Source of the DNA: Pseudobutyrivibrio ruminis
GTDB lineage: Bacteria > Bacillota > Clostridia > Lachnospirales > Lachnospiraceae
NCBI GenBank assembly: GCA_015057315.1
Contig: SVER01000006.1
Coordinates: forward strand, 1 to 64,000
Direction of reading: 5' to 3'
Length of the DNA: 64,000 nucleotides
Shown: positions 57,901-64,000 of the stretch, piece by piece
How positions within the stretch are numbered: the stretch's first letter is position 1
Layout: every line of letters begins with the position of its first letter
Made by a program: the position numbers and the translations under genes
Notes under the pieces: model-generated
What the model was told of the DNA's origin: nothing
Databases searched by the model: none
What the model saw: the letters and a program-made list of their open reading frames with translations, nothing else

Positions 57901-59773
57901 TTGTAGCAAAATTCCAAAGCCATGGGTTTGAATAAACTGTTCCGTAGCCATTATTAGTCTTTGCTCTGATAAGAAGCTGTTCAATCTGATTTGCAGTATC
58001 GTAGGTTACTGAAAATTCTTTTCCATCACGAACAACTTTATTAGCATCCTTTGAATCTTCAAATGTAAATGTTACATCATTAGGCAATTTTGCGAATGCT
58101 GCATTTACAACAATTTCATTATTCTTGATATCTGCTGAAGATACTACAAATGATTTTGAAGAATCAACAAAACGCTTTGTATAATCAACGCCCGTTGGTA
58201 AAGGGCCGTGTGTCATGGAAATAAGATAGTAGCCTGATGCTGGAGTATCCTTAACAGTCACCTTAGTTCCAACGCTAACATTTTTACCAGGGTTGGCACT
58301 TAACGAATTACCTAATGAAGCACCATTAGTTACAACATTCATTCCTGTGAATTTTGATTTGTAAACAATTCCGTCTGCCTTATGTGTTCCTGCCCATTCC
58401 TCACCAGTTCCGCTGTAAGAATAGATTTCAAGTCCCTGATAAATAGGGAATGAATCAGCTGTAAGCTTAACTGATGTAAGACCTGATTCGATATCCTTTT
58501 GATTGATTTCGATGGTCTTAAGTGAAGTACAGTTATCAAAAGCAAAATCCTTTACTGTTGTAACTGAATTTTCAAGGATAACCTTTTTAAGTCTGTCACA
58601 ATTCTTGAAAGCGTATGGCTCAATTACTTCTACACCCTTACCAGCTTCTTTTGAACCGATTGTAATCTGCTCAAGGTATTTACAATCTTCAAACACACCT
58701 GCTGGTACTGTTTTATAAGATGCTGGAAGCTTGATTCCAAGGATGTGGCTATCAGCAAAACATCTGGCATCCAAGCCTTCGCTTGTAAGTGATGTATTAG
58801 ATAAATCTACAATTCCGATGTATTCACACTTTGCAAATGCATTGGATTTAATCTTTGTCAATGTTGATGGGAATTTCACGTTTCTCTCATCATCATCAAT
58901 TGCTGTACCAGAAAAAGCATACTCTCCAATTGTTGCAACCTTTGAACTGCCAAAGCCTTCAAGCTTTACTAAATTAGTACAACCATTAAATGCATAATCT
59001 GAAATAGTAGTAACTGATGAACCAATGTTGATTCCCTGTAGTGCTGTACATCCTGAAAATGCATTCTTTCCAATTACTGTAACTGAATCAGGAATAGCAA
59101 AGTACACGCTACTTCCTGACCACTTTAAGTTAGCACAACCAGAAAACATATCTTCTGAAATAACTGTTGCAGCTGAAGTGCTATCTTCAAATGCAAAAGT
59201 TGTTAAGCTACGGCAATCCTTAAAGGCACCTACGCCGAACTCAGAAACTGTCTTTGGAACAGTGATTTCCATAATGCTTGAGCCTGCGAAAACATCTGCA
59301 CCAATCTTTGTGATTTCTGCATTTGTTTTTGCAAACAAATCTAAAGTGATTTTCTTAGGTAGCTTGTTCTTGTCTACACCACTCTTAAGTGTAAGCACAC
59401 CATCTGTTACTTCAAAATATTCTGACTCATTTTCTTTTTCTGTTACTGGCTCTTCTGCTGGAGTTTCAGGAGCTTCCTCCCCCTCTCCAACAAGCTCTTC
59501 TACCTCAGGCTCTTCTACTACCACCTGATTTTCTTCTGTATCTGCTTCATTATTAAAGTCTTCTTTATCTGTCTCTTCTGCTGGAGTCTCATTTTCAGTA
59601 TTTGTTTCTTCTGACTGAACTTCTTCTTCTTCTGCTGGAGTGTCCACGTCAGAAAATGATTCGTCCACGGCTACTTCTGCTTGCGCTTCGCTAGCATAAA
59701 CAGGCAATGGAGCGAGATTCAGCATCATGCATGCACTAAGCAGCAATGACAACATACGAACTCTTTTCTTCAT
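54944..59773 (-). CDS. Secreted LRR_5 surface protein with Big_2 and KPxLxI repeats
   Basis: 1609-aa exported protein. The signal peptide ends PVYASEA (residue 28); a Glu/Thr/Pro linker runs to about 115. LRR_5 repeats (about 118-455, e.g. VTVIGKNAFSGCTALQGINI) follow, then Big_2-like Ig domains (about 590-800, TAIAKVKSATTDCNENTIMI). The C-terminal half is at least six repeats of about 100 residues, each opening with a motif like AKPSIAISDNSQINLNLAN or AKPVLTIKSNNKKINVLQ. This type differs from the GKGxYxG repeats of the other proteins in the island, and the paired C-terminal module is absent; it ends GTEFTVKVLVK. Own promoter in a palindrome and own terminator. Adhesive role inferred. Confidence 0.86.
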   Translation of the reverse strand: MKKRVRMLSLLLSACMMLNLAPLPVYASEAQAEVAVDESFSDVDTPAEEEEVQSEETNTENETPAEETDKEDFNNEADTEENQVVVEEPEVEELVGEGEEAPETPAEEPVTEKENESEYFEVTDGVLTLKSGVDKNKLPKKITLDLFAKTNAEITKIGADVFAGSSIMEITVPKTVSEFGVGAFKDCRSLTTFAFEDSTSAATVISEDMFSGCANLKWSGSSVYFAIPDSVTVIGKNAFSGCTALQGINIGSSVTTISDYAFNGCTNLVKLEGFGSSKVATIGEYAFSGTAIDDDERNVKFPSTLTKIKSNAFAKCEYIGIVDLSNTSLTSEGLDARCFADSHILGIKLPASYKTVPAGVFEDCKYLEQITIGSKEAGKGVEVIEPYAFKNCDRLKKVILENSVTTVKDFAFDNCTSLKTIEINQKDIESGLTSVKLTADSFPIYQGLEIYSYSGTGEEWAGTHKADGIVYKSKFTGMNVVTNGASLGNSLSANPGKNVSVGTKVTVKDTPASGYYLISMTHGPLPTGVDYTKRFVDSSKSFVVSSADIKNNEIVVNAAFAKLPNDVTFTFEDSKDANKVVRDGKEFSVTYDTANQIEQLLIRAKTNNGYGTVYSNPWLWNFATSDKSVVTVDANGKIKLLKKTSANKTVYVTATLKANTNIQLKLKVKVNGETKFKDVKGVEFPNRPYKFENGIDTDAGMPYIQTSKAWVEAGASNKLTRDFEVKVDAVDELDNSIESSFKWQSGDTAIAKVKSATTDCNENTIMICGVGETTITATSTVDANKSISFIVRVVDKTPYVADETITINAPATEIDSVGSIAKGIEFSLIQAYGGVIAKDHITVVKKNGSKWDDLSEYFVVEKYGDLKDNVQKMLIAVAEGTSYYNNNASYTNLYLKLSVDGDYYYVAFPKVTIANKKPAPSISKITGKINTFYTNDAPEQGEVVIKLKSPTGYAFDNSYKPVLESAETDTEENFSKNFKVLTTDDKDYTTLKIVQKQRILEPNTKNKVITTGYLKFKYNGYDACKLKITVPTGRTAPSLSLEKTSVTTHKYAKGQTYEISLLEKVKNKKEVVDIDDSFTSVEYTGNSSYYFNYNSLEPAIDKANDKLVVKLADEAPSTTAKACMLVENKYWTSPVSFNLTINVSSAKPSIAISDNSQINLNLANSTSNYVTFNVKSDFMDGAKATFDGFNTTNSGKARAEAEKIKVVYADGKITATVDSKNLPKYGTYTFKSAYEVPYTGSNTLPYSAFATVKVKIYETKPVISLKTTATTLNNTLVGVKDSNGNLEEIAKIPYTVKNSWAGANNSVNNGSYKITNVTSGNKKNHYDYSSVSAAPVSLSFVDGNLYVYLNKRLANTEKFKLSGITVDGVAAPDITLTVKVTNAKPVLTIKSNNKKINVLQAPTDAVTYTLALKNYNGQIDASKFMLTSEINNKATQSWNNDKNTFHFMLDEQEGNKCQLKANSKYIGKIKNQNYIYKGVYVFGNGSVKTDAVELSTKPIQTMPKVTQSSTKATVYIGNKAKTAKIIVTPKEGSTAKISNVVWSTKTNKTLQKAFANPVYDETTNALTIQIKNAALLKKKTTYTLTYNIVCEGQLEGSTGTEFTVKVLVK

Positions 59774-59836
59774 AGCATTTTCCCTTTCATAAAACTAATA
59801 GAACTAAATACTGTTCTACATAAATTAATACACAAT

Positions 59837-59870
59837 ATATTGTACCACTCCAAAGCAGGCGGTACAATAT
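59837..59870. promoter_or_regulatory. Promoter inside a perfect 10-bp inverted repeat
   Basis: ATATTGTACC (59837-59846) and GGTACAATAT (59861-59870) surround 14 bp. Read on the minus strand this gives TTGTAC, 17 bp, TACAAT, about 65 bp before the start of the 1609-aa protein gene. By symmetry the same promoter reads on the plus strand, antisense to the end of the next gene. The dyad may be bound by a repressor. Confidence 0.6.
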
Positions 59871-59917
59871 CCGTGGTATATAATTCACATTTAATTTACA
59901 TAAGATTATGCCAAATA

Positions 59918-62602
59918 TTATCTAGTAATATTTCTTGCCACAATCTTGTATTTGATTGTGAGTGTACCTGCGAAGCCCTTTTCACTTTTTCCTTCGATAA
60001 CTACTGTTGCATCCCCGAGCTTATTATTGTTTTTATAAGTGCACTCTTTTATAACAAATGCATCGTTTGGCACAGGCTCGCCTTTGTAGGTAAGCTTGAT
60101 ATCTGCATTTGTAAGCTTTGTCAGACCGGCTTTTTTATTAGAGTCCAAAACGACCGTTTTGCTGATAGGTGCCTGCTTTGCCTTGGCGATGTTATTGCTC
60201 TCAACAGTCACTACCTGTGTGAAAGATCCATTGTAGTTGCCCTTTCCATTGATGGTAACTGCAATCTTTGTGCCAGGCTTTACTATATCCTTTGCTCCGA
60301 TAGGTGTACCATCAGCATATTTGTAGATTACTTTGCTGTAGTCTGTGCCAGCCACAAGCTTTCTTCCGTTGTGGTACAGATTGATTGTAGGTGCATTAAG
60401 ACCAGCTGTGCTTTTGGCTACAATATTGGAAACGCCCTTATCAACTCCATTTTTACTAATGTCATAAGGCTCAATTTTGTATTTATAAACTACCTTGCCT
60501 GTAAAAATGCCAATACCTGTAATGGTAACCTGACCTGTGCCTGCTTTATTTACATTCTGCCAGGTTATCTTATAATCTTTAGTTCTATTTAAATACACAC
60601 CTGTGTTGCTTTCTCTATTCAAATAGCTAACTTCTGCTATTCCCTGCTTACATCCTGTAGGGTTGTACTTATAGTCACAACTAGCAAGTCTAACTCTTAC
60701 TTGAGAATTAAAAGGTGTTGTATCATTAGCTGCTTTTATCTCGGTATCTTTGCTTGAAAGATTCATTTTAGGTACGGTAATTGTCAACTCTTTTTTACCT
60801 TTAAAACGTCCTGGTCTACCTGTAATACGTACTTTGTATTTACTATTTGATAAATCTTCTATTGAATAATAATAATCATAATCTTTTTTGACTTGTGTAA
60901 CATTTTTAGTTTCTAAGCCTTTAAGCTCTTCGCCTTTGTAAGTAACTTTTAATACCTTAGAGATATTAGGGTATCCACCGACATATACAAGACCTGGGGT
61001 AGTAACTTTTGCATTGGCGATGCTAGGTAAATTTAGAGAAGTAGAAACCACCTTATCTCCTTGGCATATATAGTTGCCATTACAGGTTCCAGTCAATGTC
61101 ACACTAACTTTTCCTGTATTCCAATCCCTACTTACATTAGAAATTATGTACTCTTCACCTACTTCCAACCTCTTTGAACTATCTTTCGATGCTGCACTTG
61201 GGTATACCTGTACATTATTTTCATACCAGGATGTCGATCCCATTCCACCATTTTCCATTTCATAAGCTAAAATATCATCAGGTTTAGGCATCACTACGTA
61301 CACATTAGATATAGATCTACACTTAATTGTTACTTTCTTTACCAACGTTCCTGTAAAATCAGAATCAGGGGTAGCAATAAATATAAAGTAACCAACATTA
61401 GGCTTATCTGTTGATTTTGTTTCCAAAGTAAAATCTATACCTTCTTTTAAAGTACGATTACCATAGGTAACCTTAGCCCATTTTTCAAAAGTACTCTCCG
61501 GTATTAACCCTTTTTCGAGTTTTGTGATATCAACTACACTAGGCATATATGATTTACACTTAGTCATTGGAATCTTTTTATTGATTTCAACAGTATACGA
61601 CATGTCACCGGTAAAGTTTTTATTTAAACTACAAACCGAAACCACATAAGTGCCTTCTTTTTTAAAAGCATCTTTGTCATAAAGGCTAGATTTACTATCT
61701 GTGTTATCAAAAATCAATTTGTAATCAACATTTTCTTTTAAGGTAATTGTCGTATTATCAGTTAAGTTGTATTTGATAGTAGCTCTTGGCTTTTGAACAT
61801 TACCATTATATCTAAGTGTAATTAAATTAGTTTTTTGTCCCTTGTACCAAATACTACTATTTTTGTCATTAAGATCTAAAGGCTTAATCTTATAAGTATA
61901 ATTTACCGTACCCTTATACAAGCCCTTTCCTGTGATTACTGCAGTAGCATCACCTGCATTTACATTATTCTTATAGGTGATAGTGTAATCAGTGCCTTTT
62001 GTCAAAAGGTCTTTGTTATTGAAGACCCTAACATCATCAGAAAGAACTACTGCCTTGCTTGTATAGCTACGGCTGTCCTTTTGTGGGTCGTATACCCATA
62101 TGCCGTTTGGAATATCCTTTGCGGATTTGAATCCCATGAACTTGCGAACGGTTTCCTCAACATCGCCATAATCCTCATCAGCCTCTAAGAGGTCTTCCTC
62201 CTCTGGCTCCTCAACGATAAGCTCATCTTCTGTTGGCTCTTCCTCTTCACCAGTTTCCTCTTCTGTTGGCTCTTGGCCTATGAGTTCTTCACCTGTGAGC
62301 TCTTCGCCTGTAGACTCTGTGTTTTGGGACTCAGTTACTTCTGTGCCCTCCTCAGATGAATTCTCGCCAGCTGTGATTTCCTCTTTATTTTCTTCGTCTT
62401 CTGAAGCCCCAGGTTGCTCCTCTTCTGGAACAACTATCTCAGTTTCTCCTGTATTTTCTGTTTCACCTTCTGAAGACATTTCTGTTTGTTCAAGAAGTAT
62501 CTCCCCTTGTTCTTCAGCCTGCACCATCTGTATTGGCGCAAAATTAAAGGCTAGTACCAATGCCAATAGGATTGATACTAGCCGCATAAATGTGTTTTTC
62601 AT
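59918..62602 (-). CDS. Secreted surface protein made of Ig-like GKGxYxG repeats
   Basis: About 894-aa exported protein. The frame opens at a TTG (62617) within the ribosome site; the ATG at 62602, 8 nt after GGAGG, is the start. Signal peptide (MKNTFMRLVSILLALVLAFN) to about residue 29, then a long acidic linker of repeated EELTGEELIGQEPTEEE type to about 145. The motif FMGFKSAKDIPNGIWVYDP near 155 starts a tandem array of Ig-like domains (ITGKGLYKGTVNYTYKI, ITGIGIFTGKVVYKYKI, INGKGNYNGSFTQVVTV) that ends with the paired module (VEGKSEKGFAG-like, YKIVARNITR). It is the shortest complete member of the island, in effect signal, linker and array only. No enzymatic domain or wall anchor is visible. 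Confidence 0.85.
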   Translation of the reverse strand: MKNTFMRLVSILLALVLAFNFAPIQMVQAEEQGEILLEQTEMSSEGETENTGETEIVVPEEEQPGASEDEENKEEITAGENSSEEGTEVTESQNTESTGEELTGEELIGQEPTEEETGEEEEPTEDELIVEEPEEEDLLEADEDYGDVEETVRKFMGFKSAKDIPNGIWVYDPQKDSRSYTSKAVVLSDDVRVFNNKDLLTKGTDYTITYKNNVNAGDATAVITGKGLYKGTVNYTYKIKPLDLNDKNSSIWYKGQKTNLITLRYNGNVQKPRATIKYNLTDNTTITLKENVDYKLIFDNTDSKSSLYDKDAFKKEGTYVVSVCSLNKNFTGDMSYTVEINKKIPMTKCKSYMPSVVDITKLEKGLIPESTFEKWAKVTYGNRTLKEGIDFTLETKSTDKPNVGYFIFIATPDSDFTGTLVKKVTIKCRSISNVYVVMPKPDDILAYEMENGGMGSTSWYENNVQVYPSAASKDSSKRLEVGEEYIISNVSRDWNTGKVSVTLTGTCNGNYICQGDKVVSTSLNLPSIANAKVTTPGLVYVGGYPNISKVLKVTYKGEELKGLETKNVTQVKKDYDYYYSIEDLSNSKYKVRITGRPGRFKGKKELTITVPKMNLSSKDTEIKAANDTTPFNSQVRVRLASCDYKYNPTGCKQGIAEVSYLNRESNTGVYLNRTKDYKITWQNVNKAGTGQVTITGIGIFTGKVVYKYKIEPYDISKNGVDKGVSNIVAKSTAGLNAPTINLYHNGRKLVAGTDYSKVIYKYADGTPIGAKDIVKPGTKIAVTINGKGNYNGSFTQVVTVESNNIAKAKQAPISKTVVLDSNKKAGLTKLTNADIKLTYKGEPVPNDAFVIKECTYKNNNKLGDATVVIEGKSEKGFAGTLTIKYKIVARNITR

Positions 62603-62610
62603 ATCGATAT

Positions 62611-62644
62611 CCTCCAAGAATTAATTATGTCCATTTCTTGGAGG
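62611..62644 (-). promoter_or_regulatory. Perfect 10-bp hairpin that hides the Shine-Dalgarno sequence
   Basis: In the minus-strand RNA CCTCCAAGAA and TTCTTGGAGG pair fully around a 14-nt loop, and the second arm contains the GGAGG of the 894-aa protein gene. No terminator separates this gene from the one upstream, so read-through RNA would carry the hairpin. A weak promoter (TTGCTA, 17 bp, CATAAT) overlaps it, so an operator role is the alternative. Confidence 0.6.
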
Positions 62645-62692
62645 AATAGCAATAGATATTTCGTATTTTTTAGGATTCTTTAGTTTATTTTT

Positions 62693-64000
62693 TTATAAAG
62701 ATTTTTTCACAATCTTAAAGCTTACTTTCTTCTCGCCAGCAAATGCACCAGTACCTCTGATGGTAATCTTGGCTGTGCCTGCGCGAAGGTTGTTTTCGCA
62801 TGAAACGATTTCAAAATCCTTGGAAGATAAAGAAACCTTTCCGATCTTAACAGTGATGTTGCTCTTGTCTGGAACGATAGCTTTTCCTGTGTAGGTTTGG
62901 TTGGCAACCTTGATTGTAGCCTTCTTCATATCGTAGATATATCTGAAGGAAGCAACCATAGAAGCACCTTCGTATTTGCCTACACCCTTGATGTTTGCAT
63001 TTATCACTGTGCCTGCTGGTACGATATCAGTCTTATCCACAGGAGTGTTGGCGTTTACCACATAATAAACAGTCTTCTTGTTTTCCACACGTGTGATTAC
63101 TGTCTGTTCCGCGTATGTGTAGCTTTCCACATAGTAATCACCCTTTTTGTTGTTTCTTAGTGTTGTGCCATTGTAAGTGTTCTTTATGATAAGCTTTGGC
63201 TTGCAGATGTTAGCCTTGTTAGCATAGGTTACGTTTGAAATGCTTACGTTTAGCATATCTGCATCAAAGCCGTAGCTTTTGGCAACAGTGTATGTTACCT
63301 TTTTAGATTTTTCGTAGTTACCCTTACCAGTGATGGTAAGCTGAACCTTGGTGCCCTCTGGATAAACTGTCTTGGTGTCAGGGGCAATCTCCTGTCCTGC
63401 TGCATCAATAATCATGTAGCTTACAGTGTAATCTGTACCCTGCTTAAGCAAGCCGTTGCCGTCATATACCTTGAAGGCTGCTGCTTTATACACACCCTTT
63501 TTTGTAGATGCAACTGGGGCAAGCAAGCCCTTAACCTCTGCATTATTAATATCTGCAGGTGTCACATTGTAGGTAATCTTGCGGCTGCCTGTGAAGCTGC
63601 CCTTGCCAGTAATGGTCATTGTAGCAGTGAGCTGTCCGTCCACCTTTTTAGTAGAAACCTTTGTTGTGTAATCTGCCTTTTCTGCAAGTGTATATGTGGC
63701 CTGACCAGTCTTAAGCTGAATACTGGTAAGTCCATTTAAGCTTGTCTTGCTATAGACTACAGAATTGACCTGCTTAATATCCATAGCTGTGTCGTTTATA
63801 TTTCTCTTGGCAATATTGAAACTCTTTGATACCGAACCGTAATATTCAGAATCGCTGTTAAAGGTAACTGTGATGGTGCCCTTGCCAAGCTTTGTTTCAG
63901 TGTAAGTCACATCATACTGAGATGGTGCAACTGGTGTCTTCTTCACCTCTACTGTGATGGCAGGCTTCTTTTCAGCGCCATCGAAAATCATGTAATCACT
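62693..64000 (-). CDS. C-terminal part of a surface protein with Ig-like repeats, 5' truncated
   Basis: The frame is open to the window end (436 codons seen), so the start and any N-terminal domains are missing. All of it is Ig-like repeat: cores TFNSDSEYYGSVSKSFNI, ITGKGSFTGSRKITYNV, ITGKGNYEKSKKVTYTV, IKGVGKYEGASMVASF and IRGTGAFAGEKKVSFKI. It aligns with the last ~430 residues of the LRR/InlB protein ending at 41051, including LLAPVASTKKGVYKAAAFKV and the final pair of domains. It ends VSFKIVKKSL with no anchor. The gap to the next gene is 90 bp without a clear terminator, so both may be cotranscribed. Confidence 0.85.
   Translation of the reverse strand, partial: SDYMIFDGAEKKPAITVEVKKTPVAPSQYDVTYTETKLGKGTITVTFNSDSEYYGSVSKSFNIAKRNINDTAMDIKQVNSVVYSKTSLNGLTSIQLKTGQATYTLAEKADYTTKVSTKKVDGQLTATMTITGKGSFTGSRKITYNVTPADINNAEVKGLLAPVASTKKGVYKAAAFKVYDGNGLLKQGTDYTVSYMIIDAAGQEIAPDTKTVYPEGTKVQLTITGKGNYEKSKKVTYTVAKSYGFDADMLNVSISNVTYANKANICKPKLIIKNTYNGTTLRNNKKGDYYVESYTYAEQTVITRVENKKTVYYVVNANTPVDKTDIVPAGTVINANIKGVGKYEGASMVASFRYIYDMKKATIKVANQTYTGKAIVPDKSNITVKIGKVSLSSKDFEIVSCENNLRAGTAKITIRGTGAFAGEKKVSFKIVKKSL

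Noticed and set aside
59840-60592. 250-codon open frame on the plus strand
   Set aside because: It lies antisense to the end of a clear surface-protein gene, has Cys/Ile-rich composition without any family pattern and no ribosome site. It is a shadow of the repeat-coding strand.
20881-64000. LPXTG sortase motif, SLH, CWB2 or dockerin at the C-termini
   Set aside because: I looked at the last residues of every protein; they end in Ig-like, B-repeat or other strands without such motifs or a terminal hydrophobic helix with charged tail.

Overview
The window looks like chromosome of a low-GC Gram-positive anaerobe of the Lachnospiraceae, most like Butyrivibrio or Pseudobutyrivibrio. The grounds are the moderate AT bias, strong AGGAG-type ribosome sites, Firmicutes-type sugar regulation (YesM-like kinase with AraC-type response regulator), a GH3 enzyme with inverted domain order, and a run of very large secreted proteins with InlB-type, LRR_5 and papain-like domains. 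The genus is inference; no rRNA or marker gene is present.

Left part (1-20.6 kb) is housekeeping and regulation. A truncated MATE exporter meets, tail to tail, a five-gene sugar ABC transporter operon of the YtfQRT/YjfF type on the minus strand (two binding proteins, one double-ABC ATPase, two permeases). Upstream of it lie a two-component system that probably controls it, a membrane diguanylate cyclase, a cytidylate-kinase-like protein, an ArsB/NhaD-type ion transporter and the GH3 glycosidase. On the plus strand metF and cysE form a short operon. A 168-bp palindromic repeat fills the gap to a 758-aa cyclic-nucleotide-binding-domain protein of unknown role. A 329-bp gap then holds a well-formed plus-strand promoter and a terminator about 125 nt apart, a candidate small RNA.

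Right part (20.9-64 kb) is an uninterrupted minus-strand island of nine genes for very large secreted proteins. Two are papain-family (C1A) cysteine proteases with complete catalytic residues and long InlB-type and Ig-like tails. One is a six-module probable beta-helix protein. Four have BspA-type LRR_5 repeats. Two (one truncated by the window edge) consist mainly of Ig-like GKGxYxG repeats. Nearly all start with a signal peptide and an acidic disordered linker, and none has a visible LPXTG, SLH or other classical anchor. Seven share a paired C-terminal module that may do that job.

The most striking regulatory feature is a cyclic-di-GMP-I (GEMM-I) riboswitch between a near-consensus promoter and an intrinsic terminator, in front of the beta-helix surface protein gene. 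With the diguanylate cyclase 29 kb away, it suggests that at least part of this surface island answers to c-di-GMP. Several other leaders carry long inverted repeats overlapping the promoter or the Shine-Dalgarno sequence.
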